A stretch of DNA of 64,000 nucleotides from Proteiniphilum sp. UBA1403 (GCA_002305715.1 DBQD01000036.1:62001-126000); one strand, 5' to 3'; counted from the stretch's first letter, positions 1-9,994 are shown. Translations and numbers: made by a program. Notes: generated by a model from the letters alone, not told the origin.

Positions 1-135
1 CTGAAAGTGTTCGCGAATGGAAACAACCTTTTCCTCTGGACTAAAATGCCCGATGACAGGGAATCTAATACAGGTGGGAACTCAGCATATCCGACACAGA
101 AGCGTTTTAATTTAGGATTGAGAATCTCGTTATAA
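1..135 (+). CDS. xusA: SusC-like TonB-dependent receptor, C-terminal end (partial)
   Basis: Only the last 44 codons and the TAA stop are in the window; the gene enters from the left edge in frame 1. The translation contains LKVFANGNNLFLWTK and ends FNLGLRISL. This is the typical C-terminus of a SusC-family outer-membrane beta-barrel: a final strand motif like 'v.g.NLf..tk', then a last strand ending in an aromatic/hydrophobic pattern. It lies 8 bases before a SusD-like gene, as expected for a SusC/SusD pair. SusC proteins import oligosaccharides across the outer membrane using TonB energy. The symbol xusA is inferred from gene order (SusC-SusD-SusC-SusD-XusE-Xyn10C), which matches the xus core; the fragment alone cannot show specificity. 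Confidence 0.8.
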   Translation: MKVFANGNNLFLWTKMPDDRESNTGGNSAYPTQKRFNLGLRISL

Positions 136-143
136 TTTTCTAT

Positions 144-2018
144 ATGATGAAGACAAAAATTAAATATTACCTATACGCATTGGCAGCAACTCTTTTATTG
201 GGTGTTGCTTCATGTACTGAATATCTGGACAGGGCACCCGACTCGGTGATTACACCAGACGATGCTTATAAAAATTTCAGAAATTTCCAGGGATTTGTGG
301 AGCGTATGTACCATCTCACACCCGATATTGCTAAACATTACTGGGTTAGCTCTTTTAATTGGGGCGAAGATGAAGTAGTGACTATTGGTAACGGTGAATA
401 TCTGATGGGATTTAGTATCGACAGAGGTAACTACCGTAACTATATAAACAATGGTACATCGTTTCTGGATCGAAGCTGGAGTGCTGAAGGTGACCGTTTT
501 GCGAAATCCGTTTGGGGCGGTTCCTGGTATGGAATCCGTGTCGCAAACATGGGACTTCAGGCAATTGCCGATGGAAAAATGACCGACGCATCGCAGGATG
601 AAAGAGACATCATTGCAGGTCAACTCTATTTCATGCGTGGATGGTTCTACTTCCAATTAACACAATACTGGGGTGGACTTCCTTACATCGACACCGTTCT
701 TCCAAGTGATGAGCCTCTCACATTACCTCGTGAGTCGTACAGAGAAAACGCATTGAAGATGGCCGCTGACTTCCAGAAAGCTGCCGATCTACTACCAATT
801 GACTGGGAAAATACAGAAATTGGGCGTCGTACTTCCGGTAACAATGCATTGCGTGCAAACAAAATATGGGCACTTTCCATGTTAGGAAAGACATATCTTT
901 ATGCAGGTAGTCCACTGATGGCCAATGGAATTAATGGTCCTCGTACATATGATGCAGATATGTGTAAGAAAGCAGCCGATGCTTTTGGTCAGTTGTTGAG
1001 TATGGTAGAAAGTGGTCAGACACAATATGCACTCGTTGATTTTAAAAATTACTCTTCACTATTCTATACAATTCAACAAAACTGGTTGATGCCAGGTGGT
1101 ACCGAAGCAATTATACGAAGCCCGACCTATGGTGCAGATTCATACTGGAGACAGATGAACTCATATCAACCCTCTCCGATGGCTGAAGGTGACGGTATAG
1201 TTCTAGCGCCAGCAGCAAACTATGTCAACTATTATGGTATGGCTAATGGATTACCGCTCAGTGATCCTGAATCTGGATTTGACCCAACACATCCTTGGAA
1301 GGATAGAGACCCTCGATTCTATCATGACATCATATACGATGGAGTGAAAGTTGTAGCAGGAACTATTCCCAACTCAACAGATGAAGCATGGCGTTATGCT
1401 AACCTCTATACTGGTGGAAATTATGTTAATGACCCTCGTACAGTTAGTCGTACCGGTTACTTGAACTATAAGTTCATCCCACTAGGTGCCAACAAATGGG
1501 ATCTAACATATGGTTACAGTTATGCAACGCACTTCCACCTCTCTTGGGTTCGTCTAGCAGATGTATATCTGATGTATGCCGAGGCAGCTGCTCAGGGTTA
1601 TGGATCTCCATCAGGGAAATCTTCAAACTTCTCTCTGAACGCAATTGAAGCTTTGAATCGCATCAGGGAAAGAGCCGGAGTTGCTCCGTTAGCTGATAAG
1701 TATGCAAGCAACTTGGAAGGTTTTATGGGAGAATTAATACGAGAACGTGCAGTAGAACTTGCATTTGAAGGACATCGTTTCAATGACCTTCGTCGTTGGT
1801 TGTTACTAACCGAATATCCCTACAACATCAAAACCAGACAACATTTTGACAGGGCTGCTCCATTGGATACAGATGTAGATCCAAAAGAAAACGCCGTTGT
1901 GAATTGGAGAGAAGAGGAAGTTACAGTAAGGAACCTTTCTAGCAAACATTATTGGCTCCCATTCAACACAAATGATGTCAGCATGTATCCGGAGTTTTAT
2001 CAGAACCCTGGGTGGTAA
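144..2018 (+). CDS. xusB: SusD-like outer-membrane glycan-binding lipoprotein (first pair)
   Basis: A 624-residue protein with a lipoprotein signal: a hydrophobic stretch ending LLGVASC, with the lipidated cysteine near residue 24. SusD-family landmarks are clear. The N-terminal TPR-containing part includes 'FMRGWFYFQLTQYWGGLPY', and the C-terminal part has RIRERAGV and then the signature 'RERAVELAFEGHRFNDLRRW' at about residues 533-552. SusD proteins sit on the cell surface as lids over the SusC barrel and bind the incoming glycan. It directly follows the partial SusC. In the conserved xylan core this position is XusB. Start codons at 144 and 147 (ATGATG) are equally possible. Binding of xylan is inferred from context. 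Confidence 0.93.
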   Translation: MMKTKIKYYLYALAATLLLGVASCTEYLDRAPDSVITPDDAYKNFRNFQGFVERMYHLTPDIAKHYWVSSFNWGEDEVVTIGNGEYLMGFSIDRGNYRNYINNGTSFLDRSWSAEGDRFAKSVWGGSWYGIRVANMGLQAIADGKMTDASQDERDIIAGQLYFMRGWFYFQLTQYWGGLPYIDTVLPSDEPLTLPRESYRENALKMAADFQKAADLLPIDWENTEIGRRTSGNNALRANKIWALSMLGKTYLYAGSPLMANGINGPRTYDADMCKKAADAFGQLLSMVESGQTQYALVDFKNYSSLFYTIQQNWLMPGGTEAIIRSPTYGADSYWRQMNSYQPSPMAEGDGIVLAPAANYVNYYGMANGLPLSDPESGFDPTHPWKDRDPRFYHDIIYDGVKVVAGTIPNSTDEAWRYANLYTGGNYVNDPRTVSRTGYLNYKFIPLGANKWDLTYGYSYATHFHLSWVRLADVYLMYAEAAAQGYGSPSGKSSNFSLNAIEALNRIRERAGVAPLADKYASNLEGFMGELIRERAVELAFEGHRFNDLRRWLLLTEYPYNIKTRQHFDRAAPLDTDVDPKENAVVNWREEEVTVRNLSSKHYWLPFNTNDVSMYPEFYQNPGW

Positions 2019-2045
2019 CAAATTGAAAATTAAAAAAAGACTAAA

Positions 2046-4874
2046 ATGAAACATAAATATATTGGTCTCGCTATTTGTATCGCTTTTATTTTCAATGCCG
2101 TTCAGACAAAGGCCCAATTGGGGTATATAGAGGAATTGGCGTTGGAGAGCGATACTCTGCACGAAAAAGTAGAGGTCGCATTTCGAAGCATCGATAAAAA
2201 TGACATTCTGGGAGGTATCTCAGTCATCGACGTTGAAGCTCTGACTGAAAAAGCCTATACCACCTATAGCTTGAATTTTGTAGAAACCATGATTGGTGGT
2301 GTAAATGGTAATATTTGGGGTATGGATGAGTATCTGGTAGTTATCGACGGAATGGTCCGTGATGCCAACAACGTACTTCCCTCTGAAATTGAACATATTA
2401 CAGTGTTAAAAGGTCCAGCTGCAGTGGTTCTTTATGGAAGTCGTGCGGCTAAAGGTGTAATTCAAATTACTACTAAACGTGGTAAAATTGGAGACAATCG
2501 CATTAAAGTGCGTGCCAACACAGGTATGTATACACCCAAAGCATTCCCTAAATATTTGGGTTCTGCTGAGTATATGACACTATATAATGAAGCACGTGTA
2601 AATGATGGACTGACTCCTAGTTACACCTTGGAAAGTATCTATCGTCATGCATCTGGTGAAAATCCATATCGTTACCCGGACTTGGACATGTACTCATCGG
2701 AGTATTTACGTGATAGTTACAACCGCTCTGAAGCAATTGCAGAAATCACAGGTGGTAATCAGCGTGTTAAATATTATACTACTACCGGTTATTATCGTGA
2801 ACAATCACTGCTGAAAGTAGCAAACCATGCAAATGATTTTACAAGTCGAATGTTTGTTCGTGGAAACCTAGACATCAACGTACGTGATTTCCTGAAAGTA
2901 CAAGCTGACGCGAATGTTACCTTCTATGATTCTTTTACTGCTCGTGGAGATTGGTGGAGTAATGCTGCTACGCTGCGTCCCAACCGTGTGGCTCCGCTGA
3001 TTCCTCTGACTTATCTGGAGGAAAATGATATCCCTAGTTGGAATACCATTAATACCAGTAACTATTTAATCGATGGTAAATATTTCCTTGGAGGTACCCA
3101 GTTGAATCCTACCAACCCTGTAGCTGCTGCCTACGCTGCTGGAGATGATAAGTTTGTAAGTAGACAGTTCCAGTTCAACTCACGTTTCGATCTCAATCTG
3201 AAATCTTTATTAGAGGGATTGCATTTGCGTGCAAAATATGGTATTGACTATGCATCTACATATAATCAGGGATACAACAACCAATATGCTACATTTGAGC
3301 CAGTTTGGACAAATTATGCAGGTACAGATATGATCGCCAGCATTAACCAACATGGAAGTGATATGAAATCTGGTTCTGAATCCATCAGCAACTCTGCATA
3401 TCGTTATACATATAATCTTTCTGCCCAATTTGACTATACACGTACATTCGATAGCGTTCACAATGTGTTCGCAATGATTGTTGCAAATGCATGGCAAAGA
3501 CAACAGAGTGGTCAATATCACCGACTCACAAATGTGAATCTGGGATTACAAGCTTCCTACAATTTCCAACAAAAATATTATGTAGACTTTAGCTCTGCTC
3601 TTCCTTATTCTGCTAAGCTGCCCGAAGGCAACAGACTTGGTTTTTCACCGACAGTTACATTGGGATGGCGACCTGTTAAAGAAGACTTCTTCCAAGACAA
3701 CGCATTTGACGATTTGATGGTGACTGTTTCTGGTGGTATCATCAGCCAGGATATGGATATCTCTACCGATGACAATCAAATGGGATACTTTCTTTATAAG
3801 TCAATTCTGCAACGTGGTGGATGGTTCTCATGGGCCGATCTTGGAGGAGAAGCAGCTACTGAATTTCAGCGTGGTGAGAATCCCAATATGACCTTTGTAA
3901 AACGGAAAGAATTGAATCTTGGACTTCGTGGATCACTTTGGAATCAATTGATCTCTTTCGATCTTAATTACTTTACCGGTAAAATGGATGGAGATATTGC
4001 ACGTGTCAACTCACTCTATCCTATCTATTTCACCCAGGTAGGTTATCCATCATCGTCGATCATTCCATATGTAAACTACAATATTGACGATAGAACTGGA
4101 TTCGACTTCAGTGTTTATTTGAATAAAAAGTTAAACGAAGTTGATCTCTCACTGGGTGTAAATGGAATGTATTCAGATTCAAAGGCATCTAAACGTGATG
4201 AAAGCTTTGAGTATGATTATCAAACAAGAATAGGTAAACCGCTGAATGCACTTTGGGGTTTGGAAAGCCTTGGCTTCTTTAATGATCAAGCAGATATCGA
4301 TAACTCTCCAAAACAACAGTTCGGTGAAACAAGACCTGGTGATATCAAGTACAAGGATCAGAACGGTGATGGAATTATCGACTCAAACGACGAAATTTAT
4401 CTTGGTCGTTGGGATACACCCTTCCGTCTTGGACTTAATTTCACTGCAAAATGGCGTAACTTCACTCTCTTTGCAATGGCTGATGGATTCTACGGAGGTC
4501 ATGGGATGAAGAATAGCTCTTACTATTGGGTGCGAAGTGACAACAAATATTCTGAAATTGTTCGAAATCGCTGGACAGAGGAGACAAAAGCAACTGCAAC
4601 ATATCCTCGTTTGACAACTACCAATGGAGACAACAATTTCCGTAGTTCTGATTTCTGGATGTATGACGCAGATCGTTTGAACCTGTCACAGGTACAATTC
4701 ACTTATGATATTCCCGAAACGGTATTACAGGGTTCATTTGTAAAAGGTATTAGCCTTTATGTAGCTGGTTACAACCTGTTAACGATCTCAAATGAACGCA
4801 AACACTTTGAAATGAATGTGGGAAGTGCGCCTCAAACACGTTTTTACAACATAGGTGTAAGAGGTACTTTTTAA
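2046..4874 (+). CDS. xusC: SusC-like TonB-dependent receptor (second pair), short N-terminus
   Basis: A 942-residue outer-membrane receptor with a signal peptide ending near 'VQTKAQ' (about residue 24). The plug domain follows almost at once, with the conserved 'LKGPAAVVLYGSRAAKGVIQITTKRG' region (about residues 120-145). The rest is a long beta-barrel that includes the SusC-type 'GLESLGFFND' and 'GDIKYKDQNGDGIID' motifs and ends in a terminal phenylalanine. Most SusC proteins carry a carboxypeptidase-regulatory-like domain of about 80-90 residues between signal and plug. It is absent here, and a segment around 'EKVEVAFRSIDKNDILGG' may stand where the TonB box normally is. The spacer to the preceding SusD is 27 bases, so no domain was missed. 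By gene order this is XusC. Confidence 0.93.
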   Translation: MKHKYIGLAICIAFIFNAVQTKAQLGYIEELALESDTLHEKVEVAFRSIDKNDILGGISVIDVEALTEKAYTTYSLNFVETMIGGVNGNIWGMDEYLVVIDGMVRDANNVLPSEIEHITVLKGPAAVVLYGSRAAKGVIQITTKRGKIGDNRIKVRANTGMYTPKAFPKYLGSAEYMTLYNEARVNDGLTPSYTLESIYRHASGENPYRYPDLDMYSSEYLRDSYNRSEAIAEITGGNQRVKYYTTTGYYREQSLLKVANHANDFTSRMFVRGNLDINVRDFLKVQADANVTFYDSFTARGDWWSNAATLRPNRVAPLIPLTYLEENDIPSWNTINTSNYLIDGKYFLGGTQLNPTNPVAAAYAAGDDKFVSRQFQFNSRFDLNLKSLLEGLHLRAKYGIDYASTYNQGYNNQYATFEPVWTNYAGTDMIASINQHGSDMKSGSESISNSAYRYTYNLSAQFDYTRTFDSVHNVFAMIVANAWQRQQSGQYHRLTNVNLGLQASYNFQQKYYVDFSSALPYSAKLPEGNRLGFSPTVTLGWRPVKEDFFQDNAFDDLMVTVSGGIISQDMDISTDDNQMGYFLYKSILQRGGWFSWADLGGEAATEFQRGENPNMTFVKRKELNLGLRGSLWNQLISFDLNYFTGKMDGDIARVNSLYPIYFTQVGYPSSSIIPYVNYNIDDRTGFDFSVYLNKKLNEVDLSLGVNGMYSDSKASKRDESFEYDYQTRIGKPLNALWGLESLGFFNDQADIDNSPKQQFGETRPGDIKYKDQNGDGIIDSNDEIYLGRWDTPFRLGLNFTAKWRNFTLFAMADGFYGGHGMKNSSYYWVRSDNKYSEIVRNRWTEETKATATYPRLTTTNGDNNFRSSDFWMYDADRLNLSQVQFTYDIPETVLQGSFVKGISLYVAGYNLLTISNERKHFEMNVGSAPQTRFYNIGVRGTF

Positions 4875-4902
4875 TGTCATCATCAGATAAAAAAATTCAA
4901 TC

Positions 4903-6690
4903 ATGAAGAATAGAAATAAAATATCAATCATTGCACTGTTTGTCTTGCTTCTTTTTGTGCAGACAGGTTGCCAGGACATGTTTGAACCGGCAATTGAGAA
5001 CCACAAAGACAACGATGACCTGTACAATATGCCGTCATGGGCAACGGGATTACTAGGCCATGCCTATATAAGTAACCCCCTGGGATCATGGTCATTTAAC
5101 GATGTGGCTACAGATGATGCTGTCTCTAATGATCCGAATAATGGTCTACGACAAATGGCTACTGGTTCTTGGAGAGCAAATAATAACCCTATGGACAGAT
5201 GGCAGTATCTGCGTGCTTCATGGCAATATCTGAATCAGTTCATTTCAATTGCCGATGATGTGAACTGGGCAGCAGACCCACTGGTTGCAGAAATGTTTAG
5301 AGATCGTATGAAAGGTGATGCTTTTGGTATGCGTGCTCTCTATATGTATCATCTTTTACTGAATCATGCAGGCTGGACAGATGATGGTCAACTGTTAGGT
5401 ATTCCTATTGTTACCGAACCAGAAGATCTTAACTCTGAATTTAATCTTCCTCGCAACACTTTTACGGAGTGTATCGAGAGACTGAATGCAGATGTGGATT
5501 CCGCATTGATGCTGCTCCCGGAAGATTATGGAGTTATCAATAATGACAGCCAGGTTCCTGCTAAATATAGAGCAAAGGGAGTCACTGCCGGTCAATACAC
5601 TCGCGTTTTTGGTGATAATGCAAAAAACCGTATGAGTGCACGCATTGCCAAAGCTGTTCGTGCTCAAGCTGCTCTTCTAGCAGCAAGTCCTGCCTATAGC
5701 GCAGGTACAAACGTTACTTGGGAAAAGGCTGCCAACGAGATGGCCATCGTTCTTAGTGGTTTGGGTAGCAATCCTATTGCTGAAATTGACCCGAACGGTA
5801 ACAAATGGTATGTAAGTAGCTCTGATATACAGAATCTTCCTGCAGGTCAGAATCCTAAGGAAATGCTCTGGCGTGGAAACAAGGAAAATAATCTTGATCT
5901 GGAAAGAAACAACTATCCTCCCACTCTTTATGGAAGTGGTCGTGTAAATCCTACCCAGAATTTAGTAGATGCTTTCCCCATGGCAAATGGATTACCTATA
6001 ACCGATCCGAACAGTGGATATGATCCAAATAATCCGTATGCAAACAGAGACAGCCGTTTGGCACTCTATATCATTTACAACGGTAATACAGCTGGTCCGC
6101 AGAACACAGTCATTACAACTGCTGCAGACGGAGGTGATAATAACGCATTGAACAGGACTGAGACCTCAACAAGAACTGGTTATTACATGAGAAAACTGTT
6201 GAACATGTCTGTAAATGCCAATCCAAACTCACAAACTACAGCTTACCATTACAAACCATTTATCCGTTATACAGAAATTTTCTTGGGATATGCGGAAGCT
6301 GCAAACGAAGCTTGGGGGCCCACAGGAACAGGTTCGCACGGATACTCTGCTTATGATGTAATCAAAGCAATTCGTCGTAGAGCTGGTATTGGATTGAACA
6401 CCACTGACACCTACTTGGAATCGGTTAAGAATGACAAGGATAAGATGCGTGAGCTAATTCATAACGAACGTCGTATTGAGTTATGTTTCGAAGGATTCCG
6501 CTTCTGGGATCTTCGTCGCTGGAAAAAGAATATCACTGAACCGGCAAAAGGTATGAGCATCAGTGGAGGTACTTACACTATATTACCACAGGTGGAAAAT
6601 CGTGCATATCAAGACTACATGTATCACGGCCCCATTCCTTATGGAGAGGTAATCAAGTTCAGCAACCTAGTTCAAAACAAGGGTTGGTAA
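4903..6690 (+). CDS. xusD: SusD-like outer-membrane glycan-binding lipoprotein (second pair)
   Basis: A 595-residue lipoprotein. The signal is MKNRNKISIIALFVLLLFVQTGC, with lipidation at about C23. SusD-family hallmarks are present near the C-terminus: 'AIRRRAGI' and 'NERRIELCFEGFRFWDLRRW', followed by a C-terminal 'NKGW' similar to the 'NPGW' end of the first SusD. It partners the preceding SusC-like gene (28-base spacer) and should cap that receptor at the cell surface to capture xylan fragments. The two SusD proteins are clearly different in sequence, so the two SusC/SusD pairs may prefer different xylan chain lengths or decorations; that is inference. Confidence 0.93.
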   Translation: MKNRNKISIIALFVLLLFVQTGCQDMFEPAIENHKDNDDLYNMPSWATGLLGHAYISNPLGSWSFNDVATDDAVSNDPNNGLRQMATGSWRANNNPMDRWQYLRASWQYLNQFISIADDVNWAADPLVAEMFRDRMKGDAFGMRALYMYHLLLNHAGWTDDGQLLGIPIVTEPEDLNSEFNLPRNTFTECIERLNADVDSALMLLPEDYGVINNDSQVPAKYRAKGVTAGQYTRVFGDNAKNRMSARIAKAVRAQAALLAASPAYSAGTNVTWEKAANEMAIVLSGLGSNPIAEIDPNGNKWYVSSSDIQNLPAGQNPKEMLWRGNKENNLDLERNNYPPTLYGSGRVNPTQNLVDAFPMANGLPITDPNSGYDPNNPYANRDSRLALYIIYNGNTAGPQNTVITTAADGGDNNALNRTETSTRTGYYMRKLLNMSVNANPNSQTTAYHYKPFIRYTEIFLGYAEAANEAWGPTGTGSHGYSAYDVIKAIRRRAGIGLNTTDTYLESVKNDKDKMRELIHNERRIELCFEGFRFWDLRRWKKNITEPAKGMSISGGTYTILPQVENRAYQDYMYHGPIPYGEVIKFSNLVQNKGW

Positions 6691-6709
6691 AAAGTATTGA
6701 ACAAATAAA

Positions 6710-7747
6710 ATGACAAATATGAAAAAGACATTTATCATAACATTACTTGCGGCACTTGTGACCGGGTTGTTTACCTCCTGCGAAAACGGGGAGTGGGAGT
6801 TTCCCGATTATGAATATACTGCCGTATATTTTGCTTATCAAAGTCCTGTCCGCACCATTGTCCTTGGTGAAGATGTGTTTGACACTAGCCTAGACAATGA
6901 GTATAAATGCCAGATCATGGCAACCATGGGTGGTGTTTATTCGAACAACAAGAATGTTGAAATTGGGATCCGTGTAGACAACTCACTCTGCAACGACTTG
7001 ATTTACAACAATACAGATCAGGATATTCTCCCAATGCCTTCCAACTATTATTCACTTTCTTCCGATAAAATTATCATTGAGAAAGGTAAAATACTTGGTG
7101 GTGTAACAGTTCAGCTGACAGATGCATTTTTCAATGATCCTAAATCATTGGAGACAATTTATGTAATCCCTGTAGTGATGACAGGTGTTGTTAATGCTGA
7201 CAGCATCCTCTCTGGTATTCCGATGGTGGACAATCCAAAAAGAGGTGTAGCTGGTGACTGGGATGTACAACCCAAGGATTATGTACTCTATGCTATTAAA
7301 TACATCAATAAATATGATGCCAACTACTTGCGTAGAGGTGTAGATGTTATTAGTGGTGGTCAAAGCGGTACAATAAAACGTCATGCTAACTATGTTGAGC
7401 AAGACGAGGTAATTGATAACATTTCAACCCGTTCACTCACTACAATAGCATGGGAGCATCAGACAAGGGATATAAACAACATCAACCGCAACAGCCAATT
7501 ATTGCTTACCTTTAATGAACAAGGTGACTGTACTGTGTCATCTGGTACTGAAGGTATAGCAGTTGCCGGATCTGGTAAATTTGTACCAAAAGGTGACAAA
7601 AAAAGCTGGGGTGAAAAGGACAGAGATGTGATTTATCTCGATTACACCGTCAACTACGGTGATATCCAGGTGGCTACCAAAGATACACTGGTGGTAAGAG
7701 ATAGAGGAGTGAAAGCGGAATGGTTTACACCCGCATTAAAAGATTAA
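6710..7747 (+). CDS. xusE: XusE-like surface lipoprotein (DUF1735 / DUF5627 type)
   Basis: A 345-residue lipoprotein; the signal peptide ends at 'LFTSC' (about residue 24). The N-terminal half (about residues 35-180) resembles DUF1735-type beta-sandwich domains common in SusE-position proteins. The C-terminal half contains 'SGKFVPKGDKKSWGEKDRDVIYLDY', a pattern I associate with DUF5627 proteins of Bacteroidetes xylan loci. In these loci a protein at this position is called XusE and is thought to be a surface glycan-binding protein next to the SusC/SusD complex. It has no catalytic motif. The first ATG (6710) is followed by an in-frame ATG at 6719, which may be the true start. It lies between xusD and xyn10C, as in the conserved core. 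Confidence 0.8.
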   Translation: MTNMKKTFIITLLAALVTGLFTSCENGEWEFPDYEYTAVYFAYQSPVRTIVLGEDVFDTSLDNEYKCQIMATMGGVYSNNKNVEIGIRVDNSLCNDLIYNNTDQDILPMPSNYYSLSSDKIIIEKGKILGGVTVQLTDAFFNDPKSLETIYVIPVVMTGVVNADSILSGIPMVDNPKRGVAGDWDVQPKDYVLYAIKYINKYDANYLRRGVDVISGGQSGTIKRHANYVEQDEVIDNISTRSLTTIAWEHQTRDINNINRNSQLLLTFNEQGDCTVSSGTEGIAVAGSGKFVPKGDKKSWGEKDRDVIYLDYTVNYGDIQVATKDTLVVRDRGVKAEWFTPALKD

Positions 7748-7766
7748 GTTGCATTCTTAGAATATA

Positions 7767-9974
7767 ATGAATATGAAACATACAATCAATTTGATCGGAG
7801 TGATATTCCTGGTATTGGCTATGGCAAATTCATGTGTGGACGATACCCGGCAACTCTTTGAAGTAGAGAAGCCGGAGTCTATCATACAAGCGGAATATCT
7901 CAATGAGTATGATGCCCTGAAAACTTACATTGACAGGAGTGCCAGTCCTATCTTTAAGTTAGGAGCTGGTGTAACTGCAAGTGAATACAGTAAACAGGGA
8001 TTAATTTACCGTCTTATCAATTCGAATTTCGATGAAATCACAGCAGGTAATGCTATGAAATTCGGATCGGTTGTGAAAGAAGATGGAACTATGGACTTTT
8101 CTCAAGTAATTTCATTTGTTTCTGCAGCAAAGGAAGCTAATACTTCCGTGTATGGTCATACATTGGTCTGGCATGCACAGCAGAACAACAAATATCTGAA
8201 CAGTCTTTTAGCTGACAAAGAGATTGAGATTGATCCAAACGCCACTGTTGAAGTTGTAGATGGCATGAAGGATTATTCGAAAGAACCTTTCACCGGTTGG
8301 GTTGGAGGACCTGTACAACCTGTTGTTCAGAATGGAGTTTTAGTTGTCGCAAATCCAGTAGCACAACCAAACTTTTGGGATGTACAATACCATGTTGCTA
8401 GTGGTATCCCTACCACTGTAGGGATTAAACATAAGGTGACCATTCGTATCAAAGGTACAACAAACGCTAGTATTGTTGTCGTACTTGGTGATTGGGGATC
8501 TCAACAGAATACCAGAATACCTGTTACACAGGAATGGGAAGAAGTGAGTGTAGAACTGAATGGTGTTACCGCAAATAGTTTCGTCATGCTTCAGTCTGGT
8601 GACTATGTGGGAACCTACGAAGTGGCATGGGTAAAAGTATCTCATATTGAGGCTCAATCCATATCTTGGTGGACCAACCTTGTAAGTAACAGCGATGTGG
8701 AAGGTAGTGATGTTTCCAGTTTCGTTGCTACTGAGGCTACTGTTGGTCCAAAACCAGCAACAATAGGTGCCGCCGGAACCGGTGCTGATGGTGTTGGACA
8801 TGCAATCGTCGTTAAATCTGACGATAATCCAACCAATGATTGGGATACACAGTTTTTCGTAACAGTTCCGAAGTCATTTGAAGTAGGAAGTAGATTCAGA
8901 TTTAGTATGAAGTATAAAGCAGATAAACCTGCATCATCTTCATCTCAGGCTCATAACAACCCTGGTGAGTACAATCACTACGAGTTTGTAGGTAGCCCAG
9001 AGTTTACGACAGATTGGAAAACTCATGAGTTTACCGGGACAATTACAGCTACACACTATGGAGCTAACGGAGTAAAAACAATTGCCTTTAACTTAGCTGT
9101 TTTTAAGGAAGCTAACACCTATTATTTTGACGATATCATATGGGAGATTGAAGAATCAGGCAACAAAATTCCTTTAACTCCTGAAGAAAAGGCTGACACC
9201 CTCACTTGGGCGATGAACAGATGGATAGAAGGTATGATGACCGCAACAGAAGGCTATGTTTTGGCATGGGATGTGGTGAATGAACCTCTTTCTGGTGCAG
9301 ACCTCGATGGTGACGGTATCTATGACCTCTGGTCAGCAGAAAATGTTTCTGAAACCGATGCTAAAAACAACTTCTACTGGCAGGATTACCTCGGTGAGAA
9401 TTATGTTCGTACAGCTGTAAAATTAGCTCGTACACATGGACCTTCAAATATGAAGTTGTTCGTAAATGACTACAACCTGGAATCAGATTGGGACGACAAC
9501 AAAAAACTGAAGAGCCTTATCAAATGGATTGAAAAGTGGGAGTCTGATGGAGAAACAGTAATAGATGGTATCGGTACCCAGATGCATGTTTCCTATTATG
9601 CTAATCCTGCCACACAAGCTAGCAAACAGGAACATGTTGTAAAAATGCTTGAGTTAATGGCTGCCACTGGTAAACTTGTGAGAATTACCGAATTGGATAT
9701 GGGTTATGTGGATGCAAACGGGACATCAGTTCTGACAAAAAATATGACAGAAGCACAACACAAAGAAATGAGTGAGTATTACAAATTTATTGTTCGAAAA
9801 TATTTCGAAATCATACCTGCTAACCAGCAGTATGGTATTGCTCACTGGTGCCCAACAGACAGCCCCGAAAGTTCCTCATGGAGAGGTGGTGAACCGGTTG
9901 GTCTCTGGACAGAAGGTGGTTACGCACGTAAGCATACATATGCGGGATTTGCCGATGGATTAGCCGGTAAATAA
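7767..9974 (+). CDS. xyn10C: Endo-1,4-beta-xylanase GH10 with CBM modules inserted in the catalytic domain
   Basis: A 735-residue lipoprotein (lipobox ending at about C23) that hydrolyses internal beta-1,4 bonds of xylan, probably at the cell surface. The GH10 barrel starts at about residue 60 and reaches the conserved 'YGHTLVWHAQ' near residue 130. It is then interrupted by about 300 residues forming two beta-sandwich carbohydrate-binding modules of CBM4/9/22 type (about 150-300 and 310-465). The barrel resumes at 'LTPEEKADTLTWAM'. The catalytic acid/base is E506 in DVVNEPL and the nucleophile is E642 in ITELDMGY. This interrupted architecture is characteristic of Xyn10C of Prevotella bryantii and its Bacteroides homologues. 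It ends the xus core and is followed by a terminator-like hairpin. Confidence 0.93.
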   Translation: MNMKHTINLIGVIFLVLAMANSCVDDTRQLFEVEKPESIIQAEYLNEYDALKTYIDRSASPIFKLGAGVTASEYSKQGLIYRLINSNFDEITAGNAMKFGSVVKEDGTMDFSQVISFVSAAKEANTSVYGHTLVWHAQQNNKYLNSLLADKEIEIDPNATVEVVDGMKDYSKEPFTGWVGGPVQPVVQNGVLVVANPVAQPNFWDVQYHVASGIPTTVGIKHKVTIRIKGTTNASIVVVLGDWGSQQNTRIPVTQEWEEVSVELNGVTANSFVMLQSGDYVGTYEVAWVKVSHIEAQSISWWTNLVSNSDVEGSDVSSFVATEATVGPKPATIGAAGTGADGVGHAIVVKSDDNPTNDWDTQFFVTVPKSFEVGSRFRFSMKYKADKPASSSSQAHNNPGEYNHYEFVGSPEFTTDWKTHEFTGTITATHYGANGVKTIAFNLAVFKEANTYYFDDIIWEIEESGNKIPLTPEEKADTLTWAMNRWIEGMMTATEGYVLAWDVVNEPLSGADLDGDGIYDLWSAENVSETDAKNNFYWQDYLGENYVRTAVKLARTHGPSNMKLFVNDYNLESDWDDNKKLKSLIKWIEKWESDGETVIDGIGTQMHVSYYANPATQASKQEHVVKMLELMAATGKLVRITELDMGYVDANGTSVLTKNMTEAQHKEMSEYYKFIVRKYFEIIPANQQYGIAHWCPTDSPESSSWRGGEPVGLWTEGGYARKHTYAGFADGLAGK

Positions 9975-9994
9975 CGATTTTCTTTTCATTAGTT

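Noticed and set aside
210..3521. Minus-strand open frames of 60-150 codons inside the SusC/SusD genes and similar ones throughout
   Set aside because: They are antisense shadows of strongly supported genes, with no recognisable family, no own promoter and Cys/His/Ser-rich composition.
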